A stretch of 64,000 nt of DNA from VGWF01 sp964423465 (GTDB lineage: Bacteria; Verrucomicrobiota; Kiritimatiellia; PWTM01). A program made the translations under genes and the position numbers. Shown here piece after piece: positions 19,276-29,389 of this stretch. The DNA lies in NCBI GenBank assembly GCA_964423465.1, contig CAYRFK010000003.1:1-64000 (forward strand). Direction: 5' to 3'. The notes beneath the pieces were generated by a model. It was not told the origin of the DNA. It saw nothing but the letters and a program-made list of their open reading frames with translations, and made no database searches. Every line of letters starts with the position of its first letter. Position 1 is the stretch's first letter.

Positions 19276-19713
19276 CTACACCATGTCCCCGGGTTTTTCC
19301 ACGGTCGTATCCTGCAAAATGTCGGTCATGCGGTCCAGCGCCGCCTGGATGGTTGCCATCTCCTCGCGGATCCGCTCGAAGCGCAGCGCGTGGTCGATGC
19401 GGAGCTTCTCGAGGTAGCGCTTGCGGTCGAGAACCTCCTCCATCGTGACCTGGAGGCGCTCGACCTTCTCCTTGAGAATCTCCTCGGCCGACGCGTCGAT
19501 GGCGCCGGGGCCCAGAAGTTCCGTTTCGGATCCGGGCGCGCCGGACATGGACTGCTCTTCCTTGGTCGGAACCTGCATGCGCTGGCCGCAGTCCGTGCAG
19601 GTGACGACGAGTCCGGCACCGCGTTCGTCGATGCAGAGACTCTTCCCGCATTGCGGGCAGTCGAAGAGGATGTCGCGATCCGACACTCCGGCAGACGTGG
19701 CGTCTTGGTTCAT
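19276..19713 (-). CDS. Zinc-ribbon protein with coiled-coil tail
   Basis: A 145-residue protein. Residues 18-44 form a zinc ribbon with C-P-Q-C-G (Cys19, Cys22) and C-T-D-C-G (Cys39, Cys42). A second part (about 70-140) is a charged helix with heptad-like spacing, probably a coiled coil. No family is recognised. The ATG overlaps the stop of the decarboxylase gene by four bases (ATGA), and the corrinoid gene follows after 27 bases, so it bridges the mevalonate and corrinoid genes in one unit. It could be an adaptor or regulator; the function is unknown. Confidence 0.75.
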   Translation of the reverse strand: MNQDATSAGVSDRDILFDCPQCGKSLCIDERGAGLVVTCTDCGQRMQVPTKEEQSMSGAPGSETELLGPGAIDASAEEILKEKVERLQVTMEEVLDRKRYLEKLRIDHALRFERIREEMATIQAALDRMTDILQDTTVEKPGDMV

Positions 19714-20786
19714 GGTCCAGCCCTCTGATTCCGGCGCAAAGGTATCGCCGAAGAGCCTCCCCCACAAGTCAAACCCGACGGAGATGGAAACGGCGCCATC
19801 ACCCGCAGTCCGGGAACCCGGGCGCGGACGTCGGGCTCCGCCGCGGCCTCGAACAGGAGCTTGAGGTTGGGACCGGCGTCCATCGTGACCCAGACCGGGA
19901 GCCCCGCGGCGCGCCAGCAAAGGAGCTGCGAAAGGGCTGCGACCGATTCAGGAAGCCAGTAGAGAACCGGCGGACGCGCCGCGATGGCCGTCGCGTGCAT
20001 GGCCGTGGCGTTGCCCTCGGCCGTGCGGCCGAGCCGGTCGATGTCGCGCGCGGCGAGCGCGGAACGGACGTCCGCGAGGTCGCGGTCCACGACGGCGGGC
20101 CAGCCGGCATACAGCGGCGAGGTGTCCACCGTGCGCCGCATGCCTTCGCGGGAGCCGGTCGGCTTGGGCTGTCCGCTCACGACCCACAGGCCCACGCGCA
20201 GCTCCGGCCACGCGGCGTCGAGCGGCTCCCCGTGCGAATCGGAGCCGTCGGGCGAACGGCCTGCGCGCCATTCAACGAAGCCGTCCCACAGCGACCGGCA
20301 CGCGCTGCCGCTGCCCAGTCGCGCGAGAATCGAAAGGTCCCCGGGCCCGAGCCCCCACCCCAGCAGACTGTCGAGCGCACGCACGAGCGCCGCGAAGCCG
20401 GAGGCGGACGACGCGACGCCCGCGGCGGTCGGCACGGAGTTGACCGAGTCGACGGCGAATCCGGGGCAGGCGGGCGAGCGGAAGAGATTGAGAAACTCAG
20501 CGAGACGCGTCGCGGCCGGAGCGCCGGGATCGACGGTCTCCCCGTTGAGCCGGAAGGCGTCGCGGTCCGCGGCGGCGACTGTGGTCCGCGTTCCGGCGTC
20601 GCCGAGCGAGACCGACAGGCTGCCGGTCACCGGGAGGTTCAGGTCCGCATCGCGCTTGCCCCAGTACTTCACGAGCGCAATGTTGGCCGGCGCGAAGGCG
20701 GTGGCGGAGGCGCCGGGAACGGACGGGCGGCCGGCGAGCACGGCGGCGACGGCGGCGCGGCGGCGGATGGAGGCGGTGGCGCTCAT
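19710..20786 (-). CDS. mvaD: Diphosphomevalonate decarboxylase
   Basis: A 358-residue GHMP-fold enzyme that makes isopentenyl diphosphate by ATP-dependent decarboxylation of mevalonate 5-diphosphate. The family signature A-L-V-K-Y-W-G-K lies at about residues 35-42, and the phosphate-binding segment A-A-G-V-A-S-S-A-S-G lies near 130. The conserved acid for decarboxylation is likely in the M-D-A-G-P-N motif near 315. The ATG at 20786 overlaps the mevalonate kinase stop by four bases. Whether it acts on the diphosphate or the monophosphate, as some bacterial and archaeal relatives do, cannot be settled by eye. Confidence 0.88.
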   Translation of the reverse strand: MSATASIRRRAAVAAVLAGRPSVPGASATAFAPANIALVKYWGKRDADLNLPVTGSLSVSLGDAGTRTTVAAADRDAFRLNGETVDPGAPAATRLAEFLNLFRSPACPGFAVDSVNSVPTAAGVASSASGFAALVRALDSLLGWGLGPGDLSILARLGSGSACRSLWDGFVEWRAGRSPDGSDSHGEPLDAAWPELRVGLWVVSGQPKPTGSREGMRRTVDTSPLYAGWPAVVDRDLADVRSALAARDIDRLGRTAEGNATAMHATAIAARPPVLYWLPESVAALSQLLCWRAAGLPVWVTMDAGPNLKLLFEAAAEPDVRARVPGLRVMAPFPSPSGLTCGGGSSAIPLRRNQRAGP

Positions 20787-21706
20787 GCATCCGTCTCCAC
20801 GACCAGGCCCTCCGGGCTCACGGACACGGGGATCTCCTGCCATGCCGGGGGCGGCCGGGACGGACGGCCCAGCGCGACAACACAATCGCCCAGGCCCGAT
20901 CCGGAGATCTTGGCGCCCAGCACGCCCGGGTCGGCGCGCAGCGCGTGGATGATGGCCGACAGGGCCTCGTTGTTCACGCCGATCGCATCCATCAGCCCCT
21001 GCGCCACGTTCATCAGCGCCCCGACGCGCGTCCAGTTGGCCTGTTCGATCGCCATGGTCGCCTCCTCGGCGACGCGGTTCATGGTCTCGTAGACCGAGTT
21101 GAAGACGGCCGGCATCGCGGCACGCGAGGCCTCGACGCGGCGGATGACCTCGGGCGTCGGCGTCTTCGCCCCCGAGTACACCAGCGTGACCGCCGGCGTC
21201 TGCGCAATGCGGCGGATCGCCAGCGGATCGGCCCGGTAGGCGACGATGCCGCCGAACGTGCTGGCGGCGGCGTCCGCCCCGGAGCCCGCCCCCTGCACGC
21301 CGCGAATCACGTCGCGGGCCGTGCGCACCAGCGCCTCGCGGGGCGGCGTGCGGCCGCCGAAGGCCGCCAGCGCAGCCAGCGTGGCCACCGTGACCGCGGC
21401 CGACGAACCCAGTCCGATGGTGGGGGGGAACTCCGAATCGATGTGAAGGTCGAACCCGCCCGGCAGGGCGGCGCCTTCGTGGCGGAGGGCGGCCATGACG
21501 AACCGGAAGGGCTCCGACGGCGCGGGGGCGTCGAGCGTCGTCTCGTGCCGCCCGAGGGCCGATTCGACGGTCACCCGCCGGTCCGCGCGCGGCGCAAGCC
21601 GCACGGTAAGCCGCGCCGACGCCGCGCAGACGATCGCGCGCTTGCCGTGGAGCACGGCGTGCTCCCCGAACAGCATGAACGATCCCGGTGCCGATGCGCG
21701 AATCAT
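20783..21706 (-). CDS. mvk: Mevalonate kinase
   Basis: A 307-residue GHMP kinase that phosphorylates mevalonate. It shows the N-terminal G-E-H-A-V motif (14-18), the phosphate-binding loop I-G-L-G-S-S-A-A (97-104) and the C-terminal G-S-G-L-G-D loop near residue 275. The pairing with mvaD supports this over homoserine or galactokinase. A phosphomevalonate kinase is not in the window. The ATG at 21706 was chosen because the frame upstream adds an unlikely Pro/Cys-rich extension. It is the first gene of an apparent five- or six-gene unit running to about 16.4 kb. Confidence 0.88.
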   Translation of the reverse strand: MIRASAPGSFMLFGEHAVLHGKRAIVCAASARLTVRLAPRADRRVTVESALGRHETTLDAPAPSEPFRFVMAALRHEGAALPGGFDLHIDSEFPPTIGLGSSAAVTVATLAALAAFGGRTPPREALVRTARDVIRGVQGAGSGADAAASTFGGIVAYRADPLAIRRIAQTPAVTLVYSGAKTPTPEVIRRVEASRAAMPAVFNSVYETMNRVAEEATMAIEQANWTRVGALMNVAQGLMDAIGVNNEALSAIIHALRADPGVLGAKISGSGLGDCVVALGRPSRPPPAWQEIPVSVSPEGLVVETDA

Positions 21707-21766
21707 GTGGAGGTTATAGCACGCCGGCCCGGCGGTTGGCGGCATCGAAAGCCGGGATCGGGCGCC

Positions 21767-24295
21767 TCAGAAGATGCGGCCTGTTTCACGCCGGAGTTCG
21801 TCGCCGGGCATGGGGCCGTCGTCCGCGGGCGCCCGGATCCGTCCGGGGGGCGGGCGGGGCGTCTTCGGTTCCACGGGGGCCGTGGCGGGGGCTGGATCCG
21901 CGGTCTTCGCCGGCGGTGCGGCCCTTTCGATGCCCGGGCGGGCGGCGGGCGCGGGCGTGTCTTCGGGCGACGGGGCCTTCCGGCGGAAGGGCCAGCGGAA
22001 CAGCGAACCGCCCTGCATGCGTTTCGCGCGGGCCTTGAGGAGGAGCAGCTTCTCGGCGGGATAGCCGTCGCGCTCGAGCAGCGCGATCATCTCGTTGGCG
22101 AGGTACGGCTTGTCCGCGACGGTGGCCATCTCGGCCCGGGTGGCGCGGGCGAGGAAGACGGGGTGCGTGAGCAGCAGGCGCTTGAGCAGATTGGATCCGC
22201 TCTCGGCGCGGTAGGGCTCGGTTCGCTGGAAGAGCAGCGGATTGTCGCCCTTCACGGCATGGCCGAAGTGCGACTGGATGAACCCGACCTTGTAGTATTT
22301 GCCGGCGATCTCCAGGTTGATACCGGGCGCGTTGGTGACGTTGCTGTGCGAAAGCTGGCCGATGTCGCCGAACGGGTAGGCGAACACGTCGGCCTCATCC
22401 GCCCGTTTGAGCTCGGTGACGATGGCTTCGCGGCTGGCCCGGTATTCATGGACCAGGCGCGCGCGGTATTCCGGCTCCGTCTCCTGGCGGCCGGCAGCGG
22501 GAAGCCACAGGCGGTTGGCGAGCGGGTGGACGACGTGTCCGTCGCCCAGCGCCGGCCGAGGATCGTGGCCGTCGAAGGCATGGCTGCTGAAGTGCCAAGT
22601 CCCCTCCTCCTGACACCGCCGGAGCGTTTCCCACCCGGCGATGAAGGGATGGTCTTCCTTCACATAGCCGACGGGGACGTGCATGGTCATGGGAACGCCC
22701 AGTTCGCGGCCCAGGGGCGTGCCGTAGGTCATGGCGTCGCGGCGGGCATCATCCCATGTGACACAGGCCACCCGCTGCGGAACGTGCCGCGCAAGGTCCT
22801 GCGGAGCCTCGCCCTTTTTCAAGAGAGCCGGGATGTCGTGCGCGGAAACGAAGGTGTAGCCGGCCTCGCGGAGGGCGCCGATCTGCTCCCGGAGGATCTG
22901 CACGGACGGGATCTCGGTCCAGTCGCTGACTCCGAGGCCGTGGTAGAGCAGGACGGCCACGGCGCCCGAGGCTCCGGCCCGCTCGAGGCGGTCGAGCGCC
23001 GCGAATGCGTCGTCGTAGTCCATGGCCGCGGCCTCCATGCGCGCCTCGTGGTACCCAAGGTAGGGATCGGCAGGATTGAACCGTCGTACCCGATCGAGCC
23101 AGCGTCCGGCCTCCGCGTGCCGGCCGGTCGCCAGGGCGGTTTCAAACAGCCCGCGGCACGCCCGCACGTTTTGCGGATTGTAGGTGGAAAGGACGGTTTC
23201 GAACGACTCGCGGGCCCGCGCCCAGTCCAGCGCCTCGATGAACAACTCGCCCAGCAGGAGTCGCACATCGACGTCGTAGGGGTGCAGGCCGAGGTAGCCC
23301 TGCACAAGCTCGACCGCCTCCTGGATCGAGAATCGGTCGGGCTGCGTCTCGCGAAGCGTTGAAATGAGGTTCGCCGCACGGAAGGCGAGCCGCGCCTTCT
23401 TCTTCGGATCCGTCTCGATCTTGAGCAATCGCTTCAGATAGCCGAGCGCCTCCTCCCGGTGGCCGCTGCTTTCCGCCACATCGGCCAGCGCACGCAGGAT
23501 CATGGCGTTCTCGGGGTATCGCTCGAGATAGGCGGCGGCGGAGCGGACGGACTCCGCGTCCGCGGTGGCGTAGGCGCGGGATGCGATCTCGCGGGCTTCG
23601 GCATCGGCATCCGCCGGACGGTCGCGGCGCACGCGCGCCCATAGCGCGGAGGCCTGGTCGTATTCGCGGTTGGCGAAGAGTGCGGCGGCGAGCTCGCGGC
23701 GGAAGTCCGCCCGGTCCGGATGCTGCGCCACCAGCGTCTTCATGGTGGCGGCCGCCTCCTCGATGTGCCCGAGCCAGCGGTATACGCGCGTCCGCTGGAA
23801 GAGGGTCTCGACATCGTTGGGCGCCAGCTTCAATGCACGGTCGAAGGACTCGAGCGCGAGAAGCAGCTCGTTCCGGGCGGCGCGCACCTCCCCGATCCAT
23901 GCGTGCGGCTCCGCGCGGTTTCCGACGGCGACGCCGTACCGGGTCCATGTCGCAATGGCCTCGTCCGCGCGCCCGGTCTTCCAGTGGATGAGTCCAAGCA
24001 CCTCCCAGAGGCGGGCCACGTCCGGCGTATCGAGAATCGCCGCCTCAAGCCTTGTTATGGCCCCGGCGGGATTCCCCGCAGCCTCAAACGCGAGGGCCTC
24101 GCGGACGGCGGCGGGATCGCCGGCTGCCCCGGAAAGGGGCCGGGCCATGGGCGCATCCACGCGGACCGCAGACGCCGCGTCGTCGGACGCGGGCTCCGCT
24201 GTGTAGAGATCCTGCGCCCCTGCGCGGAGGACCGCGAGACAGACGGGCAACGCCAGCCGGGAGAGCGCCCGACGAAGAAATGTCCGGGCAACCAT
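21767..24295 (-). CDS. TPR-repeat protein with PgaB-like polysaccharide deacetylase domain
   Basis: An 842-residue exported protein. A signal peptide (about 1-27) is followed by tetratricopeptide repeats (about 60-420; for example A-L-E-S-F-D-R-A-L-K-L-A-P-N). A carbohydrate-esterase-4 domain follows (about 445-720), and the tail is Pro/Ala-rich. The catalytic region keeps V-T-W-D-D (in place of T-F-D-D-G) and H-A-F-D-G-H, a His pair five apart like PgaB. The combination resembles the PgaA/PgaB poly-N-acetylglucosamine export machinery fused in one chain. The third residue after the Asp pair differs from the consensus, so activity needs testing. It lies 30 bases downstream of the kinase gene. 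Confidence 0.8.
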   Translation of the reverse strand: MVARTFLRRALSRLALPVCLAVLRAGAQDLYTAEPASDDAASAVRVDAPMARPLSGAAGDPAAVREALAFEAAGNPAGAITRLEAAILDTPDVARLWEVLGLIHWKTGRADEAIATWTRYGVAVGNRAEPHAWIGEVRAARNELLLALESFDRALKLAPNDVETLFQRTRVYRWLGHIEEAAATMKTLVAQHPDRADFRRELAAALFANREYDQASALWARVRRDRPADADAEAREIASRAYATADAESVRSAAAYLERYPENAMILRALADVAESSGHREEALGYLKRLLKIETDPKKKARLAFRAANLISTLRETQPDRFSIQEAVELVQGYLGLHPYDVDVRLLLGELFIEALDWARARESFETVLSTYNPQNVRACRGLFETALATGRHAEAGRWLDRVRRFNPADPYLGYHEARMEAAAMDYDDAFAALDRLERAGASGAVAVLLYHGLGVSDWTEIPSVQILREQIGALREAGYTFVSAHDIPALLKKGEAPQDLARHVPQRVACVTWDDARRDAMTYGTPLGRELGVPMTMHVPVGYVKEDHPFIAGWETLRRCQEEGTWHFSSHAFDGHDPRPALGDGHVVHPLANRLWLPAAGRQETEPEYRARLVHEYRASREAIVTELKRADEADVFAYPFGDIGQLSHSNVTNAPGINLEIAGKYYKVGFIQSHFGHAVKGDNPLLFQRTEPYRAESGSNLLKRLLLTHPVFLARATRAEMATVADKPYLANEMIALLERDGYPAEKLLLLKARAKRMQGGSLFRWPFRRKAPSPEDTPAPAARPGIERAAPPAKTADPAPATAPVEPKTPRPPPGRIRAPADDGPMPGDELRRETGRIF

Positions 24296-24325
24296 GTCGT
24301 TTCCTCCAAAAATACCGCGACCGCC

Positions 24326-26008
24326 TCAGACGTAACGAAAACTACTCCGGCCGATGAACTCCCGCAAGATCGAGGTCGGGGGAACGTGGCCGTACGGAAG
24401 CGTGAGGAAGCTGTCGAGAAAGGCCATCAGCCGGCGCGCCTCGGCATACTGCGCGTGGAACGGCTTGACCTCCTTCAGCAACGGCTCGGCCAGCGGCTTG
24501 AGAACCGCCAGTTCGTAGTCGAGGGCGGAGTTGAAGGCGACCTCGGCCTCGTTCTGGAACGGGAAGATCCAGCGCTTCTCGCCGCGGCGGACGCTCGGCC
24601 ACATGCCGAGGGTCCTGAGCGCGTTGTGGCCCCGGAACTGGTGATCGCGGACGAGGCGCCGCAGCAGGCGGTTGTCGGTCGTCGCGATCCGGTTGTGCAC
24701 GTCGAGGTTCAACTGCGTCAACGCGCTGACGTAGATGCGGAAGCGGTGGGCGGCCGGCAGGGCGGAGCCGAGCCGCGGATTGAGGCAGTGGATGCCCTCG
24801 ACGAGGACGAGCTGGTCGGGCTCGATCTTCAGGGTCCGGCCGCGGTACTCGCGCCGACCGGTGGCGAAGTCGAAGGACGGAAGATCCACCTGCTCCCCGC
24901 CGTCGAGCCGGGCGAGATCCGTGTTGAACAGCTCGAGGTCGACGGTCTCGATGTGCTCGAAGTCGAGATCGCCGCTCTCGTCGCGCGGGGTCCGCTCGCG
25001 GTCGACGAAGTAGTCGTCCACCGAGATCGCCACGGGCCGCAGCCCGTTGACGCGGAGTTGGACGGCGAGGCGCTTGGCGAAGGTGGTCTTGCCCGACGAC
25101 GACGGGCCGGCAATGAAGATCCAGCGGGTGCCCGGCTGCCGTTCCAGAATGCGGTCGGCAAGGCGCGCGACGGTCTTCTCGTGCAACGCCTCGGCAATGC
25201 GGATGATCTCGTCGGCCTGGCGCTCGGCCACCAGCCGGTTGAGATCGCCGACGGTCCGCAGCCCGAGGATCCGCCCCCATTCCTTGTGCTGGGCGAAGAT
25301 GCGGAAGAGGTAGGGCTGGGGATCGAAGGCGGCGAGGGCCGGGGCGCGACCGCGCTCGGGAAACTGCAGGACGAAACCGGGCGGATGCGGAATGAGGTCG
25401 AAGTGGCCGAGGGCGCCCGCCCTGTCCGCCAGCACGCCGTGCGCGAGGTCGGTGAACCCGGCGCAGTCGTAGATCACGACCTTCGGCGGATTGCGGAAGC
25501 GGAGCAGGTCGCACTTGTCCGGCTGGCCGGCCTCCTCGAAGCGCTTGAGAGCGCCGGCGTAGGCGATCTTCCGGCGCTCGATCGGCACGTCGGCGCCGAC
25601 CAGCCCGCGCATGCGGTCGCGAAGGCTGTCCAGCGCGCCAGCCGGAAGGGCGCCCCCGGCGGCCGGTGTGAGCGAGCAGTAGAACCCGGATCCCAGGGAA
25701 TGCTCGACGGCGAACCGCGCCCCCGGGTGCAGTTCGCGGACGGCCTTCGCGAGAAGGAACGCGACGGAGTTGCGGTAGATGCGCCAGCCGTGGCCGTCGC
25801 ACATGGTCAGCAGCGTGACATCGCTGTCGATCTCCAGCGGGTAGGACAGCGTCACAACCTCGTTGTTGACCAACGCGCCCAGCCAGGCGAGTCCGTCGGG
25901 CGGCGGAAGGCGCGCGCAGAGGGACCGGACCGGCATCCCGGCGGGCAATTCAAAGGGTTCGCCACCCTGAAGGCGGATCATGATCCCGCGGGGGGCATCC
26001 TCGTTCAT
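24326..26008 (-). CDS. Nucleoside/uridine kinase with N-terminal TGS and synthetase-like domains
   Basis: A 560-residue protein with the architecture of a known family of predicted uridine kinases. A TGS-like ubiquitin-fold lies at about 8-75. A segment resembling the second additional domain of threonyl-tRNA synthetase follows at about 80-250, but lacks its catalytic H-x3-H. A P-loop kinase domain occupies about 300-500, with G-P-S-S-S-G-K-T-T Walker A and V-D-D-Y-F. It would phosphorylate uridine or cytidine; substrate preference is inferred. GGAGGAGGG precedes the ATG. It lies 37 bases after the prepilin-like gene on the same strand. Confidence 0.82.
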   Translation of the reverse strand: MNEDAPRGIMIRLQGGEPFELPAGMPVRSLCARLPPPDGLAWLGALVNNEVVTLSYPLEIDSDVTLLTMCDGHGWRIYRNSVAFLLAKAVRELHPGARFAVEHSLGSGFYCSLTPAAGGALPAGALDSLRDRMRGLVGADVPIERRKIAYAGALKRFEEAGQPDKCDLLRFRNPPKVVIYDCAGFTDLAHGVLADRAGALGHFDLIPHPPGFVLQFPERGRAPALAAFDPQPYLFRIFAQHKEWGRILGLRTVGDLNRLVAERQADEIIRIAEALHEKTVARLADRILERQPGTRWIFIAGPSSSGKTTFAKRLAVQLRVNGLRPVAISVDDYFVDRERTPRDESGDLDFEHIETVDLELFNTDLARLDGGEQVDLPSFDFATGRREYRGRTLKIEPDQLVLVEGIHCLNPRLGSALPAAHRFRIYVSALTQLNLDVHNRIATTDNRLLRRLVRDHQFRGHNALRTLGMWPSVRRGEKRWIFPFQNEAEVAFNSALDYELAVLKPLAEPLLKEVKPFHAQYAEARRLMAFLDSFLTLPYGHVPPTSILREFIGRSSFRYV

Positions 26009-26045
26009 CGGACGGTCCCTCCTCCGGCGCCCGGCGGGCGCAGCA

Positions 26046-26714
26046 TCACTTGATGCCCAGTGCGGGGTTCGTCTGGCGGCCCTGGGGGGTGTAATTGCGA
26101 TGCCATTTCTTGTCCCAGATCATGGCAAGGTCGACCCGCTCCGCGTGGCCGTCGCAATAGCTCATGACGAGGGCCTTGCGGTGACGGTCGAGGATCCAGT
26201 TGCTCGCCCCGGAGAGATTGGCGGGCCACGCGACCGAGCCGATCGCGCCCGTGTCGTACCAGCATCCGTCCGTGAAGGCCGGCGTCGTGGTCCCTGTCTG
26301 CGAGAGGCTGAGATAATCGTTGGCCGCCGGCGTCCTCGCCGCCAGGTGGTAGTTGATGGCGATACTCCCAACCCATCCGTTGTACGTCCACGCGCGGTCG
26401 ACGGCGCCGCGGGCGGTGTTGGGGGTGGTGGCGTTGGGGCACAGCCGTGCCTCCGCCCGCTGGCCGAGATTCATGTGGAAATCGAGCGAGACCATCCAGT
26501 TCGTTCCCAGCCCGGTAATCCGGTTTCGGTTGGCCGTCGAATACTGCTGGACCGCCTTCGCATGCTGCCCGAGGTTGTTCACACAGTGCATGTCCTTGGC
26601 CTTCGCCAGGGCTCCGGACAGCGTCGGCAGCAGGATGCCGATGAGGATCCCGATGATCGCCACAACGACCAGCAGTTCGACCAGCGTAAAGCCACGGCGG
26701 ACTTCAGGTTTCAT
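26046..26714 (-). CDS. Type II/IV pseudopilin-like protein
   Basis: A 222-residue protein with a textbook prepilin leader: R-R-G-F-T-L-V-E-L-L-V-V-V-A-I-I-G-I-L-I-G at residues 6-26, cut after Gly by a prepilin peptidase. The C-terminal part is rich in Trp, Tyr and Asn and resembles the DUF1559-type or other secreted heads common in Planctomycetes and Lentisphaerae. It may be a minor pseudopilin or a surface protein anchored this way. No secretion apparatus genes are adjacent. It starts divergently from thrS. Confidence 0.85.
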   Translation of the reverse strand: MKPEVRRGFTLVELLVVVAIIGILIGILLPTLSGALAKAKDMHCVNNLGQHAKAVQQYSTANRNRITGLGTNWMVSLDFHMNLGQRAEARLCPNATTPNTARGAVDRAWTYNGWVGSIAINYHLAARTPAANDYLSLSQTGTTTPAFTDGCWYDTGAIGSVAWPANLSGASNWILDRHRKALVMSYCDGHAERVDLAMIWDKKWHRNYTPQGRQTNPALGIK

Positions 26715-26799
26715 GCTTCACCATCCCCGGGGCGGCCTTCCCGCGCCCGGTGTTACCCTACCACCCGGCCGCGGGCGCGTCCACGCCGGCGATTCGCGC

Positions 26800-26827
26800 T
26801 TGAATCCGGCCGAAAAATGGGGATACT
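26800..26827 (+). promoter_or_regulatory. Possible thrS promoter
   Basis: TTGAAT at 26800-26805 and GATACT at 26822-26827 have a 16-base spacer. They lie 69 bases before the thrS start in the divergent interval. I see no T-box leader structure between them and the gene. Confidence 0.4.
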
Positions 26828-26896
26828 TCGCACTCCCGGCCGCAATCCGGCGCCCGCGCATTCGTACGCGCCCGGCGAACGGCGGCTGGTAATCTG

Positions 26897-28651
<1,755 letters not shown>

Positions 28652-28686
28652 ACCCGGGGGACTTCCCACCGAACCCCCCGCAACGC

Positions 28687-28701
28687 AGGAGGACCGCCAT
28701 T
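28687..28701 (+). promoter_or_regulatory. Ribosome-binding site and ATT start of infC
   Basis: AGGAGG at 28687-28692, six bases, then ATT at 28699-28701. ATT-type starts on infC make its translation sensitive to IF3 itself, a known autoregulation in Escherichia coli and others. Confidence 0.85.
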
Positions 28702-29358
28702 AGGACATTCATCCGAGCCAATTTCCGGATCCGGGTTCCCGAGGTCCGGCTCATCGGCTCCGACGGCAGCCAGATCGGAGTCATGAACACCCGCCAGGCC
28801 CTCACCATGGCCGAACGGGAGGGACTCGACCTCGTCGAGATCTCGGCCAGCGCTTCGCCGCCGGTGTGCCGCATCATGGACTTCGGGAAGTACAAGTACG
28901 ACCTGGAGAAGAAGGAACGCGAGGCGAAGAAGCACCACACGGCGACGCGGATGAAGGAAGTCCAGTTCCACGCGAACGTGGAGGACCACGACTACGAAAC
29001 CAAGGTCCGCAAGCTGAAGGGTTTCGTTCTCGAGGGCCACCGGGTGAAGGTCTCGCTGTATTTCCGCGGCCGAGAGAACGCCCACCAGGACCTCGGCTAT
29101 CTTCTGCTGAAGCGGGTCATGGCCGATTGCGAGGACGTCGCCTCTCCGGAGCAGGTCCCGACCCCGATGGGTCGATCGCTGATCATGATGATGGGGCCGA
29201 AGCGCGGCCTCCGTCAGCAACAGCAGGAAGCCAAGGTGCCCCGGCCCGGCATGCCCGCGTCGGCGGACCCGACCGTCCCGCAGCCGGCCCCGGCGGGTGC
29301 ACCGCCGCCGCCAGCCCCGGCCGCACCCGGCGGCTTCCGGAACCCCGCGATCCGCTGA
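28699..29358 (+). CDS. infC: Translation initiation factor IF-3
   Basis: A 219-residue IF-3 that keeps ribosomal subunits apart and checks start-codon pairing. Reading from the ATT at 28699 gives the expected N-terminal domain (F-R-I-R-V-P-E-V-R-L-I-G), while the first ATG at 28783 would delete it. The C-terminal domain is visible as V-K-V-S-L-Y-F-R-G-R-E. The last 50 residues are a Pro/Ala/Gln-rich extension not in most IF-3 proteins. The rare ATT start is a conserved autoregulatory device of infC. The usual rpmI-rplT pair does not follow; a secreted protein gene does. Confidence 0.93.
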   Translation: MRTFIRANFRIRVPEVRLIGSDGSQIGVMNTRQALTMAEREGLDLVEISASASPPVCRIMDFGKYKYDLEKKEREAKKHHTATRMKEVQFHANVEDHDYETKVRKLKGFVLEGHRVKVSLYFRGRENAHQDLGYLLLKRVMADCEDVASPEQVPTPMGRSLIMMMGPKRGLRQQQQEAKVPRPGMPASADPTVPQPAPAGAPPPPAPAAPGGFRNPAIR

Positions 29359-29389
29359 CATCCGCACACGGCAGGTGCGGCGGTCCACC

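Noticed and set aside
20945..23362. 805-codon plus-strand frame
   Set aside because: Antisense shadow of mevalonate kinase and the deacetylase gene.
26715..26896. T-box riboswitch ahead of thrS
   Set aside because: No T-box consensus or specifier-loop structure was visible; the leader is short.
29359..29389. rpmI-rplT after infC
   Set aside because: No small ribosomal-protein genes follow; an exported protein starts at 29390.
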